DNA of 64,000 nt from Mycolicibacterium sp. CH28. Lineage in GTDB: Bacteria > Actinomycetota > Actinomycetes > Mycobacteriales > Mycobacteriaceae. Within the stretch, counting starts at the first letter, position 1. Every line of letters starts with the position of its first letter. Shown here piece by piece: positions 42,934-50,608 of this stretch. The translations under genes were made by a program, and so were the position numbers. The stretch is from assembly GCF_004745805.1 (NCBI RefSeq), contig NZ_SRLQ01000015.1, positions 1-64,000 of the forward strand, given 5' to 3'. The notes beneath the pieces are model-generated. The model ran no database searches. It was given only the letters and a program-made list of their open reading frames with translations, and was not told the origin of the DNA.

Positions 42934-43307
42934 GGCTCATCCTCAGCGACGCCATCGACGGTGCCGCCGAAGTGAAACGCCGTCCGGGCTGCCACGTGGG
43001 CGGCCGGGTTTGAACCGCCCTGCGGGCGTTCAAATTCCGAGGTTCCGTCCTCGACCAAATGCGCTATGGGCGACTTGTTCTCGACCCGCGCCGATGGCAG
43101 GCGACCTTTCAGAGTCCGCAGTCTCGCCGTCCACTGATCGCGATAGTGGGGAGGCTCGTCGGTGGGGTCGTACGGCGACTCCGCGATGGCGTATTCCTTG
43201 ACCTCTTCGGCGACCTTCCGAAGCTCCCTGCGCAGCTCTGGCTCCCCTTGAATCTCTATGGCGCGCTTGATTTCCCGCACGATCTCGGCGGCGCTGTCGC
43301 TCGTCAC
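42930..43307 (-). CDS. HK97 gp10-like head-tail adaptor
   Basis: A 125-residue protein with the HK97-gp10 pattern: helical N-terminus, PHYRDQWTARLRTLKG, then IAHLVEDGTSEFERP and AAHVAARTAF near the end. Such proteins join head and tail. It sits far from the head operon, upstream in the small-gene string. GTG start 43307. Confidence 0.7.
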   Translation of the reverse strand: MTSDSAAEIVREIKRAIEIQGEPELRRELRKVAEEVKEYAIAESPYDPTDEPPHYRDQWTARLRTLKGRLPSARVENKSPIAHLVEDGTSEFERPQGGSNPAAHVAARTAFHFGGTVDGVAEDEP

Positions 43308-43338
43308 GAATCGATCCGATGAGCGCGCCGGCCGAGGT

Positions 43339-43560
43339 TCACTTGATGCCCCGACTCACGCATTCCTGAAGTGTCCAGTAGTCGATGTTTTGAAGGGCGG
43401 CAACGGCTTCCGTACCGCTGAGACCGCGGGCCAGGGCGGCATCAAGCAATGCAACCGCTAGTTTGATGCGCTTTTGACGGCGTTCCTGATTTGCGCGGTC
43501 GCAGGATCGGCAACGACCGTTTCCGTAAACGTCGCCGGGTGGGTGAATTTCGCAGGACAA
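43339..43560 (-). CDS. Small zinc-finger element protein
   Basis: A 73-residue protein starting at TTG 43560. CEIHPPGDVYGNGRCRSCDRAN gives CxxH...CxxC zinc ligands; the rest is basic and helical (RRQKRIKLAVALLDAALARGLSG cut here). Probably a small DNA- or RNA-binding protein. No family name. Confidence 0.6.
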   Translation of the reverse strand: MSCEIHPPGDVYGNGRCRSCDRANQERRQKRIKLAVALLDAALARGLSGTEAVAALQNIDYWTLQECVSRGIK

Positions 43561-43664
43561 ATCGTCCCCCTCTCAAGAATGATGTGGACGTGCTGCAACA
43601 GCACGGGTGGGCAAAAAAATAGCGGGAATGTCTCTCCACTATCGGGTTCAATTGCGACCTGCGG

Positions 43665-44285
43665 TTATCCGGCTTTTCTCGCGTAAGCAGCCTTTGCTGT
43701 GTCGCGGTCACATTGTCTACACGAGGACCGCAGTCCATCCGAATTACGTTTATCAGGTCCGAAGTAGTCGATGCGCTTGACTAGCTGGCAGCGTGTACAT
43801 CGTTTGCCGGTGCCGGGTTCCCGCTCGTTTTTCCCGAGTGGCGGGATCTCTTTTTCGTACGCCGATCCCCAGTCGTCGTCATCACCGACATGACGCGACA
43901 ATCCACGCCGCTCTTCCTCGCCGGCCCTCCCCCACACTCCTGCGGGCGTTTTGGGGTCTTCACGCGATCGTGCGCGGACGTTCCCGTCGTCCGCGGTACA
44001 CAGTGACGGGGTGATGTCTGCGCCCGGTCTGACGAAAATCGAAAAGGCCGAATCGAGCGCGTCCCAATCGTTGTCAGGGTCATAGAGTCCAAGTTCGTTG
44101 CGGGTGGCCGACCCGAACTCGTACTGCATCTTCTCGATATCGCGGTCTAGGGAGCGTTTGTTCGGGCCGACATCCCTGGCCAGCCATTCGGCGGCCTCGG
44201 TCTCTAGTTTTTTGTCCTTGCCGTTTTTTGACTTGCCGTCCTTGGTGGCAATGATTCGACGATCATCTTGGGCACCCGCCGTCAC
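43665..44285 (-). CDS. Element protein with C-terminal zinc ribbon
   Basis: A 206-residue protein: lysine-rich start, helical middle (NKRSLDRDIEKMQYEF), disordered acidic centre, and a C-terminal CTRCQLVKRIDYFGP...CRQCDRD zinc ribbon of the kind found in phage endonuclease-VII-related proteins. GTG 44285 overlaps the previous stop. Function not assigned. Confidence 0.62.
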   Translation of the reverse strand: MTAGAQDDRRIIATKDGKSKNGKDKKLETEAAEWLARDVGPNKRSLDRDIEKMQYEFGSATRNELGLYDPDNDWDALDSAFSIFVRPGADITPSLCTADDGNVRARSREDPKTPAGVWGRAGEEERRGLSRHVGDDDDWGSAYEKEIPPLGKNEREPGTGKRCTRCQLVKRIDYFGPDKRNSDGLRSSCRQCDRDTAKAAYARKAG

Positions 44286-44437
44286 CAGGGTTCACAGCCA
44301 GGGCATTGGGCGAAGCACGCAAATGTCCCGTCCGGCTGATCTTCTGGCGAGCACTCGTGTTCGGCGCACCGGCATCCGCGGCATGTGAAGCGGCGCGCGC
44401 GGCGATAGGAGTCGAGGTCGTAGACAGCGGCGCTCAC
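44282..44437 (-). CDS. 51-residue Cys-rich small protein
   Basis: GTG 44437 overlaps the excisionase stop and its own stop overlaps the next GTG, so it lies inside a coupled chain. The product has seven cysteines: FTCRGCRCAEHECS, then ACFAQCPGCEPW. A compact zinc- or metal-binding protein is likely. Role unknown. Confidence 0.6.
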   Translation of the reverse strand: MSAAVYDLDSYRRARRFTCRGCRCAEHECSPEDQPDGTFACFAQCPGCEPW

Positions 44438-44625
44438 GCCTCACCCGTCATCTTCAGAACCGAGTTGCGGTCAATCCTCAAGAGCCGCTTGCCGATGCGC
44501 CGGCCCTTGAGGTCACCGGAGCGGCACAGACGGATAACAGTTCGCTCGGAGACTCCGAGATGTGCGGCAACGTCTTTGGGCGCTATCCAGGGCGGCAACG
44601 CCGCCGTTGTGTGTGATGTGTTCAT
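44434..44625 (-). CDS. xis: Excisionase-type HTH protein
   Basis: A 63-residue MerR/HTH_17-like protein: PPWIAPKDVAAHLGVSERTVIRLCRSGDL, then GKRLLRIDRNSV. This is the standard excisionase fold and is beside the integrase. ATG 44625 has TACCGT seven bases upstream, fitting leaderless expression; a GTG 21 codons earlier is open. Confidence 0.85.
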   Translation of the reverse strand: MNTSHTTAALPPWIAPKDVAAHLGVSERTVIRLCRSGDLKGRRIGKRLLRIDRNSVLKMTGEA

Positions 44626-44939
44626 GGCGGTAACGGTATGGGTGGCACCCGACGCCACTGGCCTGATCGGTGCCCGATTGGCGGGCACCGAGGGGCAATT
44701 GCGCAGGTCGACCGTCTTTAGGGCGTGTAGTAGGCGTAGGCGCCGACCCTGAGCGAATGATCATGTCGGCCACACCACCACCGCTCTGACCAGTCACTTT
44801 ATGCACCCGGTACCAGCGGGTGCATCGCTCAGCGCAGGCGAATGCAGGAAGTTCGGTGCATTCTCCTTGGCGTGCTCGGCGTTGTTGAACGAGTACGACA
44901 CCTTGTCGGCGTTCTACTGCAGTTTGTTGGCTTCTTGTC
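44626..44939. other. Gap between excisionase and integrase
   Basis: No gene supported. It holds the excisionase -10 box (44633-44638) and a 9-bp inverted repeat ATGCACCCG / CGGGTGCAT (44801-44825), a possible repressor site or integrase terminator. Confidence 0.5.
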
Positions 44940-46058
44940 CTACTTGTCGCCTTTGGCCAGCCTCGACAATCGCTCGGCTATCTCGGCGTCGCGGCCTTCG
45001 GCGACGTGTTGATATCGCAGCGCCATTGATGGCGTCGTATGCCCTAGGCGGTGCATGAGTTCGGCTGTTGTCGCGCCCGATTGGGCAGCAAGAACCGCGC
45101 CGACGTGGCGGAGATCGTGCACCCTGAGGCGGGGCTTACCGATGGCCTCGCGGGCCTTCTCCCAATCTGTCCGATACTCGCCGTCCCGCATATGACGCCC
45201 GTCCCGGGCCGGGAACAGCAGCGAGTCCAGTTCCCGGCCGACGTGCTCGGTCAGATGCGTCTTGACGGCAGGACGAATATGCGGCGGCACCGCGACGTCT
45301 CTGATGCCTGCGGCGGTCTTAGGTGGTCCTACCGTAAAGGTCTTATCCCGATAGGTCACTGCTCGACGTACGCGGATGACCGAGCAGTCGGCGGCCAGAT
45401 CCCCCCGCCGCAACTCCGAAGTCTCTCCCCACCGCAGCCCGCACCACGCCGCGAGTAGGACGCTGGCCTGTAGTCGATCTGGCATCTTTGACGCTAGCCT
45501 GTCGACCTGCGCCGGGGTGAGCACGTCAACGTCCCGCTTTCGATTTGTCTGCATTGCAGCCCGTATCCGGCACGGGTTGGCGTCGAGCACCTCATCCTGG
45601 ACGGCGGTCGCGCAGATCGCATGGAGCAACGCATAGACGTGGGCGTTGCGGGTCGGATGATCGTTGCCCAGACCGTGGTGCCACTCGCGGATCTTCGCCG
45701 GGGTGACAGAGACGATCCTCGCGTCCCCGAGATCCGGCAGGATCAAGCGCTTCAGCATCGAGCGGTAATGCGCGGAAGTCCGTGGGCGCAACTGGCGCTG
45801 TTCGATCCACCGGTCGGCGTACTCGCGGAGGGTGACACCATCCGAGCGTTCAACAGCTCCCCAGGTTCCCAGATCGATTTTGCGTCGCTCGGAGGCAAGC
45901 CAACCCTCCGCGTCCGACTCCTGTGCGTAGGTCTTCCCGGCGGTGTGTAGCTTGCCATCGGGACCAACGTAGGCCGCCTGCCAACGGCCTGAGGGTAGTT
46001 GCCGAAGCCGCCCGAATCCCCTTCGTTTCCTTGCCATGAGCAGCGACATTACATGCAA
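44940..46058 (-). CDS. int: Tyrosine site-specific integrase
   Basis: A 372-residue phage integrase. N-terminal arm-binding domain (RQLPSGRWQAAYVGPDG), SAM-like core domain (LREYADRWIEQRQL), and catalytic residues R209 (GLRWGE), H314 and R317 (HDLRH), H340 (LGH) and nucleophile Y349 (ALRYQH). All present, so the enzyme should be active. It lies about 130 bases from attR, as usual. ATG 46058 and ATG 46037 are both possible starts. Confidence 0.95.
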   Translation of the reverse strand: MHVMSLLMARKRRGFGRLRQLPSGRWQAAYVGPDGKLHTAGKTYAQESDAEGWLASERRKIDLGTWGAVERSDGVTLREYADRWIEQRQLRPRTSAHYRSMLKRLILPDLGDARIVSVTPAKIREWHHGLGNDHPTRNAHVYALLHAICATAVQDEVLDANPCRIRAAMQTNRKRDVDVLTPAQVDRLASKMPDRLQASVLLAAWCGLRWGETSELRRGDLAADCSVIRVRRAVTYRDKTFTVGPPKTAAGIRDVAVPPHIRPAVKTHLTEHVGRELDSLLFPARDGRHMRDGEYRTDWEKAREAIGKPRLRVHDLRHVGAVLAAQSGATTAELMHRLGHTTPSMALRYQHVAEGRDAEIAERLSRLAKGDK

Positions 46059-46186
46059 TTTTCGTGCAACTGTAGTGCGGGATATGTCCGGCAGTGTACG
46101 ATACTGCCGTGCCGACAGAAGCCGGAAAACACCAGTTCAACGGCCATATCTGCACGTCAACGCAATAGCTACGTTCGTACGCAATG
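46059..46186. other. Attachment-site arm region
   Basis: Between integrase and the att core. Contains CGGCAGT-GTACGAT-ACTGCCG (perfect 7-bp arms) near 46091 and repeated TGCAA. Likely arm-type integrase sites and the integrase promoter. Confidence 0.45.
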
Positions 46187-46214
46187 GCAGTTTCGATTCC
46201 TGCCGGGGGCGCTG
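46187..46214 (+). other. attR: tRNA-Arg 3' fragment
   Basis: Repeats the 3' 28 nt of tRNA-Arg(TCT) and its flank with one mismatch; no 5' tRNA half is present, so it is a junction, not a second tRNA gene. Confidence 0.9.
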
Positions 46215-46367
46215 GTCAGAGGGTGTATGTAGCTGCACTCTGCAACTGATGGACCAGCCGTGGCCCGCGCCAAGTACCTTTGGCCCGACCACGCGATAGA
46301 CCGCGACCCACACCACGTCTTTGCTCTCGCGAGTCTTTACAGATTCGGGGCGGGACCTAGTCAGTGG

Positions 46368-47540
46368 TCAGCCTCGCCGCCCAGCACGTTCGGCGAATGC
46401 ATCGAGCGCGGCGAGCACTTCGGGCGAACGCCACACTCGGTTGCGGGGTCCGTTGGTCGTCTCGACGAGGATTCCGGCCCTGGTGAGCGGGTTGAGGTAG
46501 CGGTGCGCGTTGGTGGACTCGATACCCAGTTCGTGCTCGAGTAGTACAGCGTTGACGACCGGGCGGCGGGTCAACAAATCAGCGACTTTCCACACCGCCG
46601 AGTCGGACCGCGCGGTGATCACATCGTTCCAAGCCTCCCGGATCTCGCGAAGTTCGGTGACCAGTTGTCGCCCATTGACGATGGCCCGGACCGTGGCCCG
46701 CGAGAAGCGCTCGACAATCGGCGAAGCGTCGCCATCGCGATAGCTCGTCAGCGCAGCGAAGTACGCATTCGTGTCGGCCAGCAGCCCAGCCGAGACAGGC
46801 ACCGTGACCTGACGCGTCAGACCCTTGTTGCGCAGCATCGCTTGCACCAACGCGCGGCCCGTGCGGCCATTGCCGTCGGCGAAGGGGTGAATCGTCTCGA
46901 ATTGCGCATGGCTCACAGCGATTTGAGGCAGCACAGGAAGGTCAGCGCGCTGGGCGAAGGCAAGTAGGTCGCCGATCGCGGCGGGGATCAACTCATGGCG
47001 CGGGCCGACGAAGATCGCGCCGATGGGCGTGGGCCCACCGCCAATCCACACTGGCTCGGTGCGGAAGCCACCCGGCGTGTGGCGTGAATCGTTGACCATC
47101 AACGCGTGGTGCATCGCCCGGATGGCGTCCGCGTCAAGCGCGTCCGACAAGGCGACCGCTGCTTGCATCGCGGCGGTGTTGGCGACGATCAGTTCCGCGT
47201 TGCGCTTGGCCTTGCCGCCGGGCAACTCGGCCTCCCCGATGGCGCGCGCCGGCGCGGTCGAGTTTTCGATCTGCGAGCTCGCGGCGGATTCCGACCGCAG
47301 TAACACCGAGGCAAACGGCGCGATCTCACCGCCGAGTTCGGCGTCGAACCGTGCGATCTCACGGCTGGCGGACTCGGCGTCTGCCAACACCGACGGCGGT
47401 AGGTCTAGGACCAGGTCGGCAATGGTGGCTGGCACAGCGGGGTGATAGATGCCGTACCTGGGCCGTGCCCCGCCCGCGGGCCGCCCGCCCTGCGGCTCCC
47501 ACTGAACGTCCTCGTGGGTGATGGGGCGAAGTGAAGTCAC
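46368..47540 (-). CDS. Fic-domain AMP-transferase-type protein, class II
   Basis: A 390-residue protein with the full Fic motif HPFADGNGRTGR (catalytic H218) and an N-terminal inhibitory motif S88-SQI-E92-N (SxxxE[G/N]), i.e. self-inhibited class II. A C-terminal winged-helix (VNAVLLEHELGIESTNAHRYLNPL) suggests DNA binding, common in Fic-DUF4172-type proteins. Target unknown. GTG 47540 overlaps one half-site of a repeated operator (AGTGAAGTCA), so it probably controls itself. Confidence 0.9.
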   Translation of the reverse strand: MTSLRPITHEDVQWEPQGGRPAGGARPRYGIYHPAVPATIADLVLDLPPSVLADAESASREIARFDAELGGEIAPFASVLLRSESAASSQIENSTAPARAIGEAELPGGKAKRNAELIVANTAAMQAAVALSDALDADAIRAMHHALMVNDSRHTPGGFRTEPVWIGGGPTPIGAIFVGPRHELIPAAIGDLLAFAQRADLPVLPQIAVSHAQFETIHPFADGNGRTGRALVQAMLRNKGLTRQVTVPVSAGLLADTNAYFAALTSYRDGDASPIVERFSRATVRAIVNGRQLVTELREIREAWNDVITARSDSAVWKVADLLTRRPVVNAVLLEHELGIESTNAHRYLNPLTRAGILVETTNGPRNRVWRSPEVLAALDAFAERAGRRG

Positions 47541-47572
47541 CGGTCGATTGTAACTTCATTTATTAACCTAAG

Positions 47573-47599
47573 TGAAGTCAACGGACACCGTTGACTTCA
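47573..47599. promoter_or_regulatory. Perfect 12-bp palindromic operator of the Fic gene
   Basis: TGAAGTCAACGG-ACA-CCGTTGACTTCA, 27 bases, perfect. A further copy of the half-site (GTGAAGTCACCGG) lies at 47531 over the Fic start codon. It could also act as a terminator for the converging-side metal ATPase transcript. Confidence 0.6.
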
Positions 47600-47652
47600 G
47601 ATAAGCCAGAAGCGCGCCTGCCGTCGTCGTCTTGTCCCGAATCTCGTGGCCT

Positions 47653-49608
47653 CTACCGCTCCGACGGCCACGCAGCGTCTCGCAGCAGGCGCAGGCCGTT
47701 GAGTCCGACGAGGACGGTCGAACCTTCGTGGCCGGCCACCCCGAGCGGCAGCGGCAGGTGACCGAGGAGGTCCCAGGCCACAAGAACGGTGATGAACGTG
47801 GCCGCGATGGCCAGGTTGGCGATCACGAGGCGGCGAGCCCGACGCGCCAAAGCCAGGACGGCGGGGATGGCGGACAGGTCGTCACGGGTGATCACGGCAT
47901 CTGCGGTGTCCAGGGCGAGGTCGGACCCGGTACGACCCATCGCGACGCCGACGGTCGCGGCAGCCATGGCGGGGGCATCGTTGACACCATCGCCGACCAA
48001 CATCACCTTGGCGCCAACGGTTTCCAGTTCGCGCACGGCCGCGACTTTGTCCTGCGGGAGCAGCTCGGCACGCACATCGGCGATACCGAGCTGAGCGGCG
48101 AGCGCAGCCGCGGCCCGGGAATTGTCGCCAGTCAGCAGGATCGGCCGCGTCCCGGTCAGTGCGGTCAGGGCGGCCACCATATCCGCCGCAGCCTCGCGTA
48201 CCCGGTCGGTCAGGCCCAACACCCCGGCCACGGCACCATTGCGGCGGACGACAACCGCGGTGTACCCGACCTGTTCGAGCTCATCCACAAGGTCATGGGC
48301 TACGCCACGGTCCTCGGCCAGCAAAGTCGGGTTGCCGACCTCGACGAAAGTGTCACCGACACGCCCTCGGACACCACGGCCAGGGGCGGAGGCGAAGTCC
48401 TCGACAGGGCGCAGCGGCAGGCCGGCCGCACCCGCGGCGGCGACTATGGCCCGGGCCAGCGGGTGCTCGGACGGGTTCTCGACAGCGGCGGCAAGTGCCA
48501 GCAGTTCGGTGTCGTCGACAGCGACGTCGGGCACCCGGCGGATCTGCATCAGCCGGGGAGATCCTTCGGTGACGGTGCCGGTCTTGTCGAGCGCGACATG
48601 GGTTACAGTGCTGAGCCTTTCGAGCACGACGGCAGATTTCACCAGCACGCCGTGGCGTCCGGCGTTAGCGATCGCCGACAGCAGCGGCGGCATGGTGGAC
48701 AGCACCAGTGCGCACGGTGAGGCGACGATCATAAACGTCATCGCCCGTAGCAGTGTGGATTGCAGGTCGGCGCCGAACACCAGCGGAAGCACGAACAGGG
48801 CGACGGTGGCAATCACCATGCCGACCGAATAGCGCTGCTCGATTTTCTCGATGAACAGCTGCATCGTCGCCTTGCTCGCGCTGGCCTCGGCGACCATCGC
48901 CACGATCCGCGCGATCACCGTGTCCGCGGCCGGGCGCGTAACGCGAACTCGCAGCGTGCCCGTGCCGTTGACGGTGCCAGCGAACACCTCATCACCCGTG
49001 GCCTTGTCCACTGGCAGTGGCTCGCCAGTGATGGTGGCCTGGTCGACCTCGCTGGCACCGTCGACGACGAGGCCGTCGCCGCCGATGCGTTCACCAGGAC
49101 GGATCATGAACACATTCCCCACGTCGAGCACAGAAGTGTCCACCACCTCTTCCTCCCCGTCGTCGGTGATCCGGGTCGCGGTCGCAGGTGCCAGATCGAG
49201 CAGCCCCCGCACCGAATCCGCGGTGCGTTTGGTAGCGACAGCCTCCAATGCGCCCGAGGTCGCGAAGATGACGATGAGCAGAGCACCGTCGAACACCTGC
49301 CCGATCGCAGCCGCACCGATCGCCGCTGCCGCCATCAGCAGATCGACGTCAAGGGTCTTGCCCCGCAAGGCTTTCAGCCCCGCCCATCCCGGCTCCCAGC
49401 CTCCCGCGGCGTAGCACGCCAGACACAGCGTCCAGTACAGCCACGGCGGCGCCCCAACGAGTTGCACGAGCCCGCCCATCGCGAACAGCACGGCCGCGAT
49501 CAGCGCCCACCGCACCTCCGGCAGCGACCACGCGCTCGACCGCGGCGCCCGCCACCCACGGACCTCCTCACCGGAATCGGCCGTTCGTTCGCGGGCAGCA
49601 ACCCGCAT
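47653..49608 (-). CDS. P1B-4 heavy-metal ATPase, CtpD-like
   Basis: A 651-residue metal-exporting ATPase. Six-helix P1B-4 layout without an N-terminal metal domain; TITGEP actuator, SPC in the fourth core helix (IVASPCALVLS), DKTGTVTEG phosphorylation motif, HP motif SEHPLARA, GDGVNDAPA, and HEGSTVLVGLNGLRLL in the last helix. SPC plus HEG-S-T marks Co/Fe-type P1B-4 pumps, and similarity to M. tuberculosis CtpD is strong. The start is uncertain: ATG 49608 (chosen, GGGTGAG upstream), GTG 49620 or ATG 49629. Confidence 0.9.
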   Translation of the reverse strand: MRVAARERTADSGEEVRGWRAPRSSAWSLPEVRWALIAAVLFAMGGLVQLVGAPPWLYWTLCLACYAAGGWEPGWAGLKALRGKTLDVDLLMAAAAIGAAAIGQVFDGALLIVIFATSGALEAVATKRTADSVRGLLDLAPATATRITDDGEEEVVDTSVLDVGNVFMIRPGERIGGDGLVVDGASEVDQATITGEPLPVDKATGDEVFAGTVNGTGTLRVRVTRPAADTVIARIVAMVAEASASKATMQLFIEKIEQRYSVGMVIATVALFVLPLVFGADLQSTLLRAMTFMIVASPCALVLSTMPPLLSAIANAGRHGVLVKSAVVLERLSTVTHVALDKTGTVTEGSPRLMQIRRVPDVAVDDTELLALAAAVENPSEHPLARAIVAAAGAAGLPLRPVEDFASAPGRGVRGRVGDTFVEVGNPTLLAEDRGVAHDLVDELEQVGYTAVVVRRNGAVAGVLGLTDRVREAAADMVAALTALTGTRPILLTGDNSRAAAALAAQLGIADVRAELLPQDKVAAVRELETVGAKVMLVGDGVNDAPAMAAATVGVAMGRTGSDLALDTADAVITRDDLSAIPAVLALARRARRLVIANLAIAATFITVLVAWDLLGHLPLPLGVAGHEGSTVLVGLNGLRLLRDAAWPSER

Positions 49609-49632
49609 CTGAGCACTCACCCGGAGCATCCT

Positions 49633-49660
49633 ACATGCGAATACGCGCATATTCGCATGT
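49633..49660. promoter_or_regulatory. Perfect ArsR/SmtB-type operator
   Basis: ACATGCGAATA-CGCGCA-TATTCGCATGT, 11-bp perfect arms, between the ATPase and the divergent arsR gene. The TGCGAATA/TATTCGCA arms match the AT-centred pattern of metal-sensing ArsR operators. Confidence 0.75.
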
Positions 49661-49719
49661 ACACATACAGGCAGTCAGTTGTGCAGCTGACCAGACGATT
49701 CCCGCGTTAAGCTCGCCAG

Positions 49720-50088
49720 ATGCACACCTCGCTTCCGGACTTCCAGATGCCCAACGAGGAACAGGTGCACTTGGCGGCGGAGTCGTTTCGAATGCTCAGC
49801 GACCCGACCCGGATCAAGGTGCTCTGGGCGTTGCTGCAAGGCGAGTCCTCGGTGGCCTGCCTGGCCGAGTTGGCTGACGTAGCACCAACAGTCGTCAGCC
49901 AGCATCTGGCCAAGCTACGGCTCGCGGGCCTGGTCAAAGGCCGCCGTGAAGGAACCTTCGTGTACTACTCCGCAGCCGACCAGCACGTCCACCGGTTGCT
50001 CAGCCAGGCCCTCTTTCACGCCGACCACATCGACGCCGGCGTTAGCGAGTTGACGGGGCGTCAGCCTGGCGCGGCATCAGTTCAATAG
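49720..50088 (+). CDS. ArsR/SmtB metal-sensing repressor, KmtR/NmtR-like
   Basis: A 122-residue winged-helix repressor: SFRMLSDPTRIKVLWALLQGE, then the recognition helix TVVSQHLAKLRLAGLVKGRREG. The C-terminal helix has FHADHIDAG, His and Asp residues at the place of the alpha-5 metal site of nickel/cobalt sensors NmtR and KmtR. No CxC arsenic-type motif. It should bind the operator at 49633 and release on Ni, Co or a related metal, derepressing the ATPase. Confidence 0.88.
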   Translation: MHTSLPDFQMPNEEQVHLAAESFRMLSDPTRIKVLWALLQGESSVACLAELADVAPTVVSQHLAKLRLAGLVKGRREGTFVYYSAADQHVHRLLSQALFHADHIDAGVSELTGRQPGAASVQ

Positions 50089-50256
50089 CGCTCCGGCCAC
50101 CCGAGTGCACTGAACACCGCGACGGGGTTGAGGTAGTCGCGCCGGTGCACGATCTGCCGGTCCCGCAGGGTGATCACGGAAATGAACCGGTTGGCGTAGG
50201 GGCGGTTCCCGTCGACAGTGTGGCCTCCAGCTGGATCGCAGTTCCCGCTCACCGAG
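50082..50256 (-). pseudogene. C-terminal remnant of a SnoaL/NTF2-like protein
   Basis: The frame ending at 50082 reads GHTVDGNRPYANRFISVIT, LRDRQIVHRRDYLNP, VAVFSALGW, the C-terminal third of SnoaL-type NTF2-like proteins. Upstream the frame meets a stop (about 50258) and no start or N-terminal domain exists. It overlaps the arsR stop. A relic of a gene lost during rearrangement. Confidence 0.6.
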
Positions 50257-50412
50257 GCGGGAAACCCTCACCGAGGTATGGGTGTCTTCAGTCGCGCCGA
50301 CGCCTACCGCAAGCAGTGACGATCAGCCGGCGGCACAACACCGCGATGGCGTTGCCGTTTATTCGGCGCTTATGACCAAGAATCGTCCGGATTCAGCCGA
50401 TCCGAGACCGAA

Positions 50413-50562
50413 TCAGTCAGAAATGAAACCCGCGATCTCCCAGCACAAACAGGCGCTTTCCGGCTGGTTTCGTCCCATTCCCCAGCGCTTCGGCGTGTCG
50501 GCGAGTTCTGCCGGACCGGCGTTGAAACGGGGGTTAGGACCGGTCAGGGCCAGCAGCCACAT
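50413..50562 (-). CDS. Possible 49-residue small protein
   Basis: ATG 50562 opens a frame reading WLLALTGPNPRFNAGPAEL then TPKRWGMGRNQPESA and ending CLCWEIAGFISD. It sounds protein-like and has mixed codon use; no ribosome site is clear and I recognise no family. It could also be a degraded gene. Confidence 0.35.
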   Translation of the reverse strand: MWLLALTGPNPRFNAGPAELADTPKRWGMGRNQPESACLCWEIAGFISD

Positions 50563-50608
50563 CTCCGCGGCCGGAGGAATCGAAATCCATGCAGGACAGG
50601 CACAATTG

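Larger units (their letters stand above)
27622..46214. mobile_element. 18.6-kb integrated element, capsid-forming phage-satellite-like
   Basis: Bounded by direct repeats of the tRNA-Arg 3' end, with a tyrosine integrase and excisionase at the right end. It carries an HK97-type head and packaging set (large terminase, portal, protease, capsid, connector, gp10-like adaptor) and a tape measure, but I find no tail tube, tail tip, baseplate, holin or lysin. Gene order is unusual: tape measure and adaptor lie upstream of the terminase. Size and content fit capsid-forming satellites, and recall the smaller phiRv1/phiRv2 elements of M. tuberculosis. A decayed prophage is the alternative. Confidence 0.8.

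Noticed and set aside
46187..46214. Possible second tRNA-Arg gene
   Set aside because: Only the 3' 25 bases of the tRNA plus flank are present; it is the attR junction.
27622..46214. Complete, self-sufficient prophage
   Set aside because: 18.6 kb with no tail tube, baseplate, fibre or lysis genes that I can recognise.
47568..47783. 71-codon minus frame at the 3' end of the metal ATPase
   Set aside because: Shifted frame of the ATPase gene running into the palindrome; no start signal and no motif.
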